DNA of 64,000 nt from Pyrus communis (taxonomy: Eukaryota; Streptophyta; Magnoliopsida; Rosales; Rosaceae), in contig NC_084813.1 of assembly GCF_963583255.1 (NCBI RefSeq), positions 4,156,501 through 4,220,500 on the forward strand, read 5' to 3'. A model generated the notes under the pieces. The model had not been told where the DNA came from and did no database searches. It saw only the letters and a list, made by a program, of their open reading frames with translations. This document shows positions 35,202-46,265 of the stretch, piece by piece. The translations under genes were made by a program, and so were the position numbers. Every line of letters starts with the position of its first letter. Positions within the stretch are counted from its first letter, which is position 1.

Positions 35202-37683
35202 AAAGGTTATCTGGTTTTTGGTACGCGGATGCTACTATGAAGACTTGCGAAATAAAAGTGAAGCTTTGCAGTTTGTTTTGTTCGTGGTGCTTGTTAAACA
35301 TCTCCGCTTCTCAATCATATAGAAAATGAAGATTGGATTTTTTTTTTTCTTTCAATTTTTTAGTGGCCACTTGGGTAACTTCATAGCTAAGCCAGAGGCA
35401 CGCCCCTGAAAAGTGGGGACTAGGTCCCTTTCATTGCAACATGCAAGTGTGCTCTTATTTTCTGGATGCCCATTTGCTCCATCTTGATGTCAATGGGGTA
35501 AAATAGCTGCAGTCTTTGACTTCGTTTTTACTATGAATTTTATACCTTTTAAATTTTTTTCTTGTTTGGATTTTGATGTGATTTATGTTCTTAAACGCCA
35601 TTTGAAGGTTAATGTTACTTGCTTAGATGCAGTTAAAGCTCAGGCGAGTTGTTGGAGCTTCAGTATTTGTTCTGAAAGAGGAAATTTTGTTTAATTGTGC
35701 CTCCAGCTTCTTTTATTTCAGTTGCAACCCTGTCCTCAAGTGGTTCCTCTTTTGTGTTCTAAATGTGCATATGAGTAAGCTTGGTCTGGTTATTTACGTG
35801 ATTTTCTTTTCGAGGATCTGAAATCTGAAAAGCATTCAAACTGATGGTTCATCATACAGCAGAGAACAGAAATGTTTCTCTTAGGGCTGAAGAAGATGTC
35901 TGCGAAACTAGGTAGTTCAAGCGAGATAACAGTAGATAGGTAGGTCCAATGCAAGTTGATTTGTTAATCAATAACCTATTTTTCTTGGTCATATGCTTTG
36001 AATGTTATATAGCAGAACAAGATAACACATGTAGTCTCACTGTGATAAGCGTTGCAGTAGAGATGTCATTCATTAACGATCAGCAGCATGAAGCTCGATT
36101 TGGACTCAATGTCGTTCGAGGCTCGGAAATTGTCGTCGTGACATAATTACAATGAGGAGCTTTGCTCTCCTGCGCGGGACAAAAAAGAAGGGTTGGGATT
36201 TAACTGAATCTCTTTTAGTTAAATTTCAACTATCCTCTATATATATTAAGTTACAATTCGATCCATGCGCATATATTGTAGCTCAACCAAGAATTCTTAC
36301 ATTCAAGTATAATTTTAGTAAAAAAGACTACAAAATTATTTTATGGACTCATTTTCAAGATTTCGGAGAGAGGGTCATTAGTTCCCTACTAAGCACACTA
36401 ATATGGTCTCTCTACTTACATTTTACCGTCCGTACAACTCTACAAGTGTAAAGTTTTTATTACAAAGAGACGTTGGTGCTATTAGGAACTTTGCGTTTAT
36501 GTATTATATTTTATTATGCTAAAATCCGATGTGAGATTTTTAAAATTTCAACAAGCCCTCTCTTGTGAGACCACATTGTGAGTCGCATGTGTAACAATAG
36601 TAAGTAAATTTGCGTATAATACATGTTTTATACACGTTATACGTATTTTTCAAAAAAAAAACTGCTTTCCATAGAAGTATTACTGATTCGTTAAATTACA
36701 CGTTTTTTTTTAAATCTAGTGTACGATACACGTATGTACATACTTTTCACGTTAAAACACGTTATTTTCACAAATTTTGTTTTTAATAATACATATAAAA
36801 TTCACGCATTTTACTCATATTTTAACATATTATTGAATAAAATCAAATTTTAAAAAAATGGCCAAATTTTTTAAAGTATTATTTTAACAAAGTTGCCGAA
36901 TAATACACATATGTATTTTTTTCACGTACTTTACCCGTTCCGTATTTTGCTAAGTATGCGTACAAGCAGACTCAATACTTCAAGCAAGGAAAGAAAAGTA
37001 AATACTCACTAACTCGGTCCTATTTAATCAATCCTCTTTGATATTCTGTTAAAGTTAGGGAGAGATGGATTTGCATTTTTAATGTTAACCACATCAATAT
37101 TGTCCATAAGAAGCTCGATGCAATTAAAAGTAGTACCATTCATTGTATATTGTCAATTTAGTTATGCTGATGCCAAAGTTAACATGTATATATAGATAGT
37201 GTATTGAGAAAAAGAGAGTAAATATTTAGTCGTTAGTTCCTTAAGAGTGAAGGAAGGCAAGGGTTTAGAACTTTAGAGTTGGGAGTTTGGAGGGGAGACA
37301 AAAGGCACGAAATTAAGGAAGGTGGGAAGAAAAAGATGTAACAGGGGTTGCTACCGATGAAACGTTCTTTTTTCCCCCTTTTCTCTATCTCCTACCTATT
37401 CTTTCTTTTTGTTTGTTTTGTAATGGAAGTTTGATTTATATAATATATATATATATATATGTATATGTATATTTATAAATATAAATATTGGAAAGGGTGT
37501 TGAGGCCAAATTCCAAGAAGGGGAGGCTGTTGAATTAAGTAAATGGTAGAAGAGAAGTAGAGAATAGTCAAGACTCAAGACCCTGCCCTGCTGATGCCTG
37601 CCTGCGCTGTCTGGAATAATACTTGCTGATTGATCAGTGTGGGCTGATGATTAGTCATCTCATATTCATGCCGGCCTGCCTAC

Positions 37684-37685
<2 letters not shown>
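35202..37685. other. PPR 3' flank and AT-rich intergenic DNA
   Basis: The first few hundred bases probably descend from the PPR 3' UTR. I see no further gene. Short open frames (about 35627, 35949 and 36152) have no recognisable features. A (TA)n tract lies at about 37441-37460. Confidence 0.45.

Positions 37686-37724
<39 letters not shown>
37686..37724 (+). repeat. (GA)n microsatellite
   Basis: About 20 uninterrupted GA units. It yields an artificial Ser-Leu frame on the minus strand. Confidence 0.95.
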
Positions 37725-37726
<2 letters not shown>

Positions 37727-40700
37727 TGATGGATGCATGGATGCATGGAGGAGGAGGAGAGAAGAAGGAGAGAATAGTGTTGGAGTTGGCACTGTCCAAT
37801 AACTGCAAAAGGGTTGTGTTAGGCATTGAGTGGTAAATACTGGATGGATTTGTCCTTGAATTACACATGGGCATCCCATTCGTGCTTTAATGGGGTATAT
37901 ATTATTATTTCACTGCGGTGAGCCTGAGGCAGAGGGACAACCCGGAATAAATGCTAAATATTTACACCTTTCTACAATTTGTTTGCATGCTTATATACTG
38001 ATATGATTTGCCTCTTTCCTCAACTAGAAAAATAGATATTTGAAAGAAAAAAAAAATCGTGAAAACTGCAAATGTTAGAGGGACTATATTTTGGTCAACC
38101 ACGTTACATTATTTTCGAAATAAAAATAGAATTCACCAGTACAAATAGATTTCATCTTTATTAAGGAGATGATATAACCTCATCTCCCTAATATTTCTCT
38201 CGAAATATATCCATTTGCCCCTTTATCTTAAGAAGAAGGACTTGTATGGCATAGGTAAATCGATATGGTGACATTCCGTTCAATTAATATAAGGATTGCC
38301 AATAAGGACATTCTAGTGCATTGTATATTCTTATCCAAGACTTGAATTATTTGATGATGTCATATGAATAGTTTGAAACATGTAAAGTGTACAGCTAACC
38401 CAATAACAAAAGTAGAATATGTGGAAACAAATTAAGAAACAGCAGTCTTTGAAATTTCGGAGGCCATATGCTAAATTTATGAAGGAGCCTTCTTAAGATA
38501 GTCTTCCAATTTAATTTTTTTTTAATATCTATTATCCATTATATTGATAGTAGACAGCAATAATTAAAATTCAAACAAACTTTAAAACTCATGCTAATTA
38601 TGAGTTTCCAAATTTCATTATATAATAAGTAAAGAAAGCTACAAAAATAATCATTACTAAATAATCAACAATCAGTTCAATCTTAAAAGACCAAATAAAC
38701 AAAACCTAGAAAAAGTACAACATTAAAGTTTCACTTATAGATGGATCTCCGTGTATTCTTTGTTGCAAAAGTATCAATTAATTTATAATTGTAAGGCCCA
38801 GTAAAGTATTATTAAATTGTTAGAAAAATAAAAAAAGTGGAAATGTTTTTTTTTTCTTCCGAAAAATGAGGAATTAAGGTCTTGAATTTCTCTTTTATTT
38901 TTGTCGTGTTTAAATATGTAATTTTATTCTTCAATCATATTCAAATATAATGTTGTTATTTATATTAAATAACAAAAGTTTTTTGGGCGTTTCTTAAACT
39001 TTAGGTATCTGTGTGGCCGAACATTTTGTTCCTCCCGATCCCAACCCCGACCCCACCCCAACTTGTCCTTGTACTATTGACACGAAAGGCCTCACGTCAA
39101 CCATGCATCATCCATTCGTATATCGCCGGACACAAATCATTTCCGAATCTGAACCTAGGAATCAACAGATCCCAATCATTGAAATTTGATTCAAAGGTTA
39201 CAAATAAGAAGTTTTTTTTAAAAGTTATAATAATTACAACTGTTAAATCAAATTTTAATGATCAGAATCTATTGATCCCTAGGCTCAAATCCAGAGAGGA
39301 TATGTGTTGATATATTGCTTAGGCCATCTTGAGCTTGAGTTGACTCACACCATCACATTCACAATTATTTCATCGAGGCGATTCCTAGTCAACTTCTAAT
39401 CCCCTTTGATTTCTATGTAACTCTGCTTCTTGAAGTCTAAGATCTAATGAATCAATTAGTTAGTATATATATAATTCCATTTGTCCTTCGGGTCCTTTTT
39501 TTTTTTTTTAACAGTACTGCTGGTATGTATATAACAACTAGACCAATTTATATATACACTGCAAATTGGTGCCCTGTGTTGCATCATGTCGTCTTAGCTA
39601 GTTAATTAAACGATCAAGCATCCTTAATTACCACAATTATACTTCAAATAAGGTCCATCTTAAATCCACTCCTAAATACGAGATAATTAGATATAGATCC
39701 AGTTTAGTTTGTCATCAATTATTAGATTTATCATGAAGTTTATGCATATCAATCCAAGTCTATTGGCTGTCTTATTTTTATGATAATGTGTTAGCCTAAT
39801 TTTTTTTTTTAAGCAAACAATTTTATCTATACTAAGGGGTGGAGAATGGATTAGCCTCATAATAGGTTAGCAATAATGTGGTTTAAATTCGCATTTGGCG
39901 AGAATCGAACATAAAATCTTCACACAAGTGCAGAATACCACTAGACCCTAGTACCAGTGATAGTGTTAGCCTAATTTTAAAGATGTGTTTTGTATTTTTT
40001 TTTCCGAGTACCCTATATACCCTTAGGCTATATTTAGAAATCTAAATTCTTGTGTTAAATTTATGCACGGTTTCGCGATCTTAATGCTCTTGATTTTGAG
40101 TACTTTGTCTCTTTGTTTACCTCACTTGACTTTCATTGTTTATAAGCTATTGAGACATTGTATGCATCGGGATTATATTAATATATTTAGACTTTCTTGT
40201 TAGTGTGCTTCGGACCTTGATTAGAGGTATCATATATGAAAGTTTTGGTTTGCTTTGGTAAGCATGTTACACTCTTCTAATTTGTGTTCCTTTGGTACTC
40301 TTATTGGGGGACTGGCGAAAATGGGTCTGTTCATCAAGATCAAGTGTTGAGTAAACTTGATCTCTTATGGTATTTCGATGACATCCCTTTGTAATATGGT
40401 TTAAATAACTCCAAAAACAACGTCATGCACATCTTTATGAAATATAAATTATTCTAATTTGGTTCATCATCCTCAATATAACACGGCAAAATTTCGACAA
40501 TGGTCTAATCTAACTTGCATCAAGCTTAGAGTAAGGAATAAACTATGCATAAAACTGTTACTTAGTAGACTACGCTGATAGGGCCATTAACGATGATAGG
40601 TTCACTAACAAGGAAGTTTCACGTGCTTAGGTTCACCAACTAAAGCAGAAAAGTAAATCATAAAAAAAAAACGCACTTTCACAATCAAAACCATTAACCA

Positions 40701-40748
40701 CATATCCAATTAACTCTAGCCCACAGGTTTACTAATTATAGGAATATA
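37725..40748. other. Intergenic DNA without recognised genes
   Basis: Long AT-rich stretch. Apart from the SINE-like copy at 39815-39975 I see no coding sequence, RNA gene or clear transposon ends. Confidence 0.45.
39815..39975 (-). mobile_element. SINE-like, tRNA-derived repeat
   Basis: Read on the minus strand it shows an A-box-like 'ggtctagtggtattc', a B-box-like 'gttcgattctcgcc', then 'gaatttaaaccacattattg', 'gaggctaatcc' and 'agtatagataaaattgtttg'. The same order occurs on the plus strand at 57900-58060. This arrangement is that of a tRNA-derived SINE, which is inference. Confidence 0.5.
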
Positions 40749-41766
40749 TAGGGGTGGTTCGGTATGGGATCCCATACCGAAACCTTTGTCCCGATTCCCA
40801 AACCGAAATTTTTGGGAATCCCAAATTCAATACCAATCCCAAACCAAATTTTCGGGAATCCCAATTTTCGGGAATCCCGAAATAATTTCGGGCTTTCGGG
40901 ACAAATCGGGAATCCCGAAATGTTTTTGGGCTTTTGGACTAAAATTTGACATATTATGTTTTTGGGCTAAAATTTGACATATTATGTTTTTGGGCTAAAA
41001 TTAAGTTTCAATCTACCCACTACCCATTTGTGCACAAAGTTTTTGGGCTAATGCCATCTCACCCCACATTCCAACTTTGATTCCTCCTCCACATAGTTGT
41101 AATTAAATGAAAATTTTGGCGGCGCCCATGTCTGAAAGAACAACTATATTGTGTACTCGAAAACAAAAGAAAAAAATTTGAGCTCAACTAATTGCATGCC
41201 CTGTACCCACCTTGTCCGTGTATATATATACAATATATGTATACTGATATGTTCATGCATGCATAATGGTCTTTGCTCCTTTGTTTCCTTGATTTGCCTA
41301 GGTATGCAGGAAACTAATATCCACATATTAATCACACTAGTGGCTAGGTATGCAGGAAACTAATATCCAAAGATTAATCACACTAGTGGCTAGGTATGTA
41401 GGAAACTAATATCCAAAGATTCATCACATTAGTTGAGACAACTGGAATATAGAAACAAACAAATTAAACAAACAAACATTAGTTATTTAGTTGAGACAAA
41501 GATTAATCACACTAGTGGCTACCAATACCATTAATTAAAAAATAATTCTCTTATAATTAAAAAATAATATATATAATATTTATTTCTATTCGGTATGGGA
41601 ATACCGAAAAAATGGAGATGTAATCCCGAATCCCATACCGAAAATTTCGGTTTGGTTCGGGATGACATACCGAAATTTTCGGGAATTTTGGTTTGGGATT
41701 TTTTTGGTTTGGGATCGGGATTTTTTCGGTTTGGTTTGGGATTTTTGGGATTTTTTTCCAGCCCTA
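40749..41766. mobile_element. Non-autonomous hAT-type element, 8-bp TSD ggaatata
   Basis: The ends TAGGGGTGG and CCAGCCCTA are inverted with one mismatch. They are bordered by a perfect 8-bp duplication, ggaatata (40741-40748 and 41767-41774), the size typical of hAT. Subterminal regions are packed with 'ttcgggaatccc'-like and 'ggtttgggat'-like repeats. No transposase frame is present in the 1018 bp, so it needs help from another element. Confidence 0.88.
41298..41435 (+). repeat. Three tandem 46-bp repeats inside the hAT element
   Basis: The unit 'ctaggtatgcaggaaactaa...' starts at 41298, 41344 and 41390 and grows more divergent in the third copy. A shorter repeat (ctaaaatttgacatattatg) occurs in tandem near 40938-40990. 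Confidence 0.88.
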
Positions 41767-41774
41767 GGAATATA

Positions 41775-42349
41775 CGTTAAGTAATGATAGAATTGGTACA
41801 TCTGGTTCACTGATTTTTATAACTTATTACACAGGTTTTTGGTGTTTACAAATATGAAGGGAGGGAGCTGGTTTAGGACCTGTAATTTGTAATGTTAAAG
41901 TTAGAAGTAAACGCTGGCAAGGATTTAATTAGGGATTGAAGGAAGGAGGCTTCTGTTTAGGTCGAGCGGCTGGTTAGTAATATTAGAAAATATCAAACAT
42001 GACTAGATAATCTAGGTGGCAAGGTTTTTATTTAGCTAGACCCCATTTTTTGTATTAAAATGAATAAATAGATTAGATCCAAACTAATTTACAAAAGCGG
42101 ACCAAATATTATAAGCCCTTGTAAATACGTACATGGGTTAGCACTTAGCATACACACATATGCATGCATATCTACGTACATGATATGATGAATACTGCAT
42201 CCGAATATAATGCAGTATTGCAATAGCATGAGTGCAAGAAGCGTCAGAGGATTATAGTAAGTACGTACCCCTAATCGCTGATGAATACATATTAGATCAT
42301 AGGATTAGATAGATAGATATATGGATTATTTCACACCCATATATATGTA
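41775..42349. other. AT-rich intergenic DNA
   Basis: No gene or clear element is visible. Confidence 0.4.
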
Positions 42350-42505
42350 ATACTAGGGAAATTAAAATTTTAAATTAATTTGCAAACTAAATGATATGTC
42401 ACCAATAATAAATAAGCACGTTAATCAAGACTTAAGTAATAATCCAATTATGAACAGCCACATCATTTAGTTTATAAAATTTAGTTTAAAAATTTAGTCT
42501 CTATA
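42350..42505. mobile_element. MITE of the 'gcaaactaaatgat' family
   Basis: The left end '...taatttgcaaactaaatgat' mirrors the right end 'catcatttagtttataaaat...'. The centre 'aagcacgttaatcaagactt' plus 'aagtaataatc' matches the 45050 copy nearly exactly. Confidence 0.65.
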
Positions 42506-42579
42506 AAGATAAAATAATATATATGACATCCAAGTGTTCTTATTTAATCAAAAGGTTTAAAAAGTGTGTAAAAGTATTT

Positions 42580-43382
42580 GATTATATGACATCTAAGAGT
42601 TCTTATTTATTCATTAAATGACATGAATTCCTATGTGGATTTTAATTACTATTAAAGATAAAATAAAACTGAAAAAAAAAAAAAAACAAACATAAATCTG
42701 GAAAATTAAAAATATAATTAAAAAAGGAAGATAATTTAACTAAAATTAGTTCTTCCTTTCCCATTTCAATCAAGACTTGGATTCAGACTTTGAACCCTAA
42801 TAGAAATATCATGAAACTTCTTCTTTAAATTCATATGCTTGTGCGATTAAACACATGCCTGATTTCACCCATGTATTGAAAGGTTCTCGCAAACAGACCT
42901 GATATTATCAAAGAAGATTATATGAACGAACTGTGCATTCTTCAAGATGACGTTCCTCCCTTTCCCAATTAGGTAAAATCTCAATTTACCAAAAGGTTAT
43001 TGGTTCCAGTTGCTTGCATTTGCGATGAGACACTTCTACTTTGTGGGGTTTGCTTAACTTATTATAGCATACGACATGCATTGCTTCAGGTTGCCTTCGA
43101 CATAATAGAAGAAGAAATGAAGCGACCCCTCGGAGCTGTTTTCAGTAAAGTTCCATGATTTTTTTTTTATTAGGGTTCAAAGTCTGAATCTGAATCTTAA
43201 TCGAAATGAGAATGGGAAAACCAATTTCAGTTAAATTATTATTAGTTTTTAATTATATTTTTAATTATCTAGATTTTATGTTTTTTTTTCCAGTTTTATT
43301 TTTATCTTTAATAGTAATTAAAATCCAAATAAGCATCCATGTCATTTAATGAATAAATAAGAACCTTGGATATCATGTAATC
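42580..43382. mobile_element. Fold-back or Mutator-like element with ~215-bp inverted arms
   Basis: Arm 42580-42802 is the reverse complement of 43169-43382 with moderate divergence: 'ttatttattcattaaatgac', 'ttttaattactattaaagat', 'ctttgaaccctaata' and counterparts. The arms enclose a 366-bp spacer without a convincing gene. Flanking sequence just outside the arms (ttaaaaagtgtgtaaaagta and a near copy) is present on both sides as a direct repeat. No transposase. Confidence 0.75.
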
Positions 43383-43464
43383 AAAAAGCTTTAAAAAGAG
43401 TGTAAAAGTATTTGTAAAAATATTTGTCCGTTAATCTTATTATATATATATATATATATATAAG

Positions 43465-43580
43465 TAATGCAATGTAGGCTAAATTTTGGACTAAATTTGT
43501 AAATAATTAGTCAACTAATCATCAATTTTTATGTTATTTAGTTTACAAAATTTTATCTATAAATTTAATGTCGGTAAAAA
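43465..43580. mobile_element. Diverged MITE remnant, same family as 42350
   Basis: 'gactaaatttgtaaataatt' and 'tatttagtttacaaaatttt' form inverted ends around 'agtcaactaatcatc'. It is shorter and more decayed than the other copies. Confidence 0.4.
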
Positions 43581-43582
43581 TA

Positions 43583-44842
43583 CCCTATATATGTATGTAG
43601 GAATATGCATACGAGAGAAAGAGGGAATTTATGAGGAGAGACACAGACTGGTGGCAAATGGCAAATGCATTGAAGGCCAAAGCATCATTGCACCAGTATG
43701 TCATCATTGCCATGGATATCCTTTTTCGTTTTGATTTGATTTGATTTGATTTGACTACGTCCGTTTTTGACTGTGGAACCAAATAACGAATTGGGAAGGA
43801 AGCAAGGGATATAGAAGCATGGGTTTTCGGTTTTCACCCACGAGAGTCGAGACTATGAAGAGCACCTTTTACGTAATGAGTTTATTATCATTTAGGTTGA
43901 TCCAATAAATATTGTTATTTAGATAAAAAAAATTTATATATGACAATACATTATTAATAATAGTTTTTATCTTTCGTTGTTGGGTGATAGCCTAGCTTAG
44001 CTATAAAATTAGAGAGCCCGTAGACTAAGCATCTGCCTGCCACTAACATATTCAATTAATTAAGTTCATGTTTATCTCGCTATGATCTCTGTCTGTCTAC
44101 ATCTTCTCCTCTAATCTTTTTGATCAGTCTAGCCAGCTAGCTAATCTCTTTTTCGTGCAGGTTGATTTCTATTATTGTTTTACCTGGGATTTTATTAATT
44201 AGTTCTTTTTTTTTTTTTCGTTCTTTACATAAACTATTAGTGAGTATTCTGTACCGAGGGTAGTAAAGGAGATGGATTGTATTGTATGCCCTTTCATTTT
44301 CATACTCTTCATATGTTTATTTGTTTGTGTGGTCATAATTAAATCACGTCAACATTTTATATTTCTATTACTCTTCCCATTCCCATACCCTTGACCGTGA
44401 CCGCACATTATAAAAAAGTATGAAAAGAGTATAAAAATAGAAAGGTAGACAATCCACCTCTAAATGGCCATGACATCTTCTCTGGAATGGCCTTTCATGT
44501 TTCTGGCAGAAAGAGAAAAACTAGGCTCACACACACATACACGCACTCTCTCTCTCGGTTGAGGGTCGGCTTAATTAATTTCTCCCATCCATCCACCTAT
44601 CCGTCAGTCAGTCATTTTGTCTTATTGCGTTGTCTTCTGCCTTTGTCCGGGAACGGAAGAAATGCCTTATGCTTGCTCAGCAGTCTCCATGACTTCCAAA
44701 CTAATTTTGCCCAGACATTTATCATCCGTATATATCTATATATACTCTCTACAGTGTGTATATATATAAAAATTTCAAAATGCATATATATATGCTGGCT
44801 AAACTATTCCTTTTGCCGCGTCTGTCTAATTAAACTACTAGG

Positions 44843-44896
<54 letters not shown>

Positions 44897-45040
44897 CCCT
44901 AATATTGGAAAAAGGACACCTGATCGATTAAACTTGATTATAACTAAAATGGTAACTCATTAATCATTATATATTGATGACTCCAAAACTTATGGCCTAG
45001 CCTGCTCTTCGATAAAACTATTTCACACACAAAACTAAGG
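43583..45040. other. Intergenic DNA with microsatellites
   Basis: Contains a 'gattt' repeat near 43733-43755, CT-rich patches and the long (TA)n tract listed separately. A 158-codon frame at 44487 runs through that TA tract and is not credible as a gene. Confidence 0.45.
44845..44894 (+). repeat. (TA)n microsatellite, about 25 units
   Basis: Uninterrupted alternating TA. Further TA tracts occur at 45848-45870, 45883-45907, 51252-51303 and about 55559-55581. Confidence 0.95.
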
Positions 45041-45049
45041 ATAATACTA

Positions 45050-45190
45050 GGTAGACAAAAATTTTAAATAAAATTTGCAAACTAAATGATGTGTCATCAA
45101 TACAAAATAAGCACGTTAATCAACACTTAAGTAATAATCAAATCGCCAACTTTCTTGTCATTTAGTTTACAAAACTTAATCTACAATGCA
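45050..45190. mobile_element. MITE of the 'gcaaactaaatgat' family
   Basis: 'aaaatttgcaaactaaatga' and 'catttagtttacaaaactta' are inverted ends. The core 'aagcacgttaatcaacactt' is shared with the 42350 copy. Confidence 0.65.
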
Positions 45191-45597
45191 TCCATCTTTT
45201 TGAAACTTACCATATCATCATACGGGGATATTATGCTTTAACATTATTATGATTTATGATCATGCATATATTATATATGAAAGATTTTCAAATTTCATAA
45301 CCAAATTAAATTTAGAAATGACTTAGCTATTATAGGAATAGGATCATATATATGGGACTACTGCAAATATATATCTGTCTCCTAATTTTACTGTTGAGAC
45401 AGAGTGCAAACAAATCCTCCAGATCCATGCACTATGTCTCCTAATTTTACTGGTGAGACTGCTGCGAATTGAAGGACACTTTCTGGACAAACTTGTTTTC
45501 CCTTTTTCTTTATTTTTGTTGGGCATGTTCTTGTTCTTTTTTTCCCCTTTTTGTTTCTCCTTAGAGGACGGAGGAGGATTGCAATACTAATATATAT

Positions 45598-45847
45598 AGG
45601 GGTGTGATATCCACACACTCCATTTTACTTCTCACACACCTTTTTAATTTTCGGCCATCAAATCGGATGAATTGAAGAAGATCAACGGACAGAAATTATC
45701 AAAAGGTGTATGAGAAGTAAAATAGGTACTTCTCACACACCTTTTTAATTTTCGGCCGTCAAATCGGATGAATTGAAGAAGATTAACGGACAGAAATTAT
45801 CAAAAGGTGTATGAGAAGTAAAATAGGGTGTGTGGATAGCACACCCT
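45598..45847. mobile_element. 250-bp MITE with an internal 101-bp tandem duplication
   Basis: The ends 'aggggtgtgatatccacaca' and 'tgtgtggatagcacaccct' are inverted with one or two mismatches. Inside, the block from 'acttctcacacacc' to 'gtatgagaagtaaaatag' occurs twice (45627 and 45728) almost identically. It lies in TA-rich flanks, so any TA-type duplication is ambiguous. Confidence 0.8.
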
Positions 45848-45876
45848 TATATATATATATATATATATATGCAAAG

Positions 45877-45910
<34 letters not shown>

Positions 45911-46054
45911 GATATATTATGTGTATGAGAAAACAATTTCCAAGATACATAAATTAGATATAATTAAATTGTCTGTAAATAGGGTGTTTGATTAATCAAA
46001 TTAAACTGTCACCTCTTCCACCATCTCTCTCTCTCTCATCGTACTGTTTCTTTT

Positions 46055-46258
46055 TGTAAAATATGGAAGAGAATGCCTTGTTTTCTTATTACTTTCTCTA
46101 CAAGATTACAAGTATATATATATACATGATACAAGTGTATAGGTAGGGCAAGGTAGGTCGGCTATAGGACGGCTAGACGGCTGTAGGACGGCTTGACGCT
46201 TGACGGCTGTAGGACGGCTTGTCCGTCCAATAGAAGGAATAATAATATTTTCTTAATA
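46055..46258 (-). repeat. 3' LTR (204 bp) of the young copia element
   Basis: Almost identical to 50768-50975. It contains clustered 'aggacggct'/'gacggctgt' repeats. Confidence 0.95.
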
Positions 46259-46265
46259 CTCCCCC

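Noticed and set aside
37655..37879. Ser-Leu repeat 'protein' on the minus strand
   Set aside because: Translation of a (GA)n microsatellite.
44487..44963. 158-codon plus-strand frame
   Set aside because: Runs through CT-rich and (TA)n microsatellites, giving Ile-Tyr repeats; no domain.
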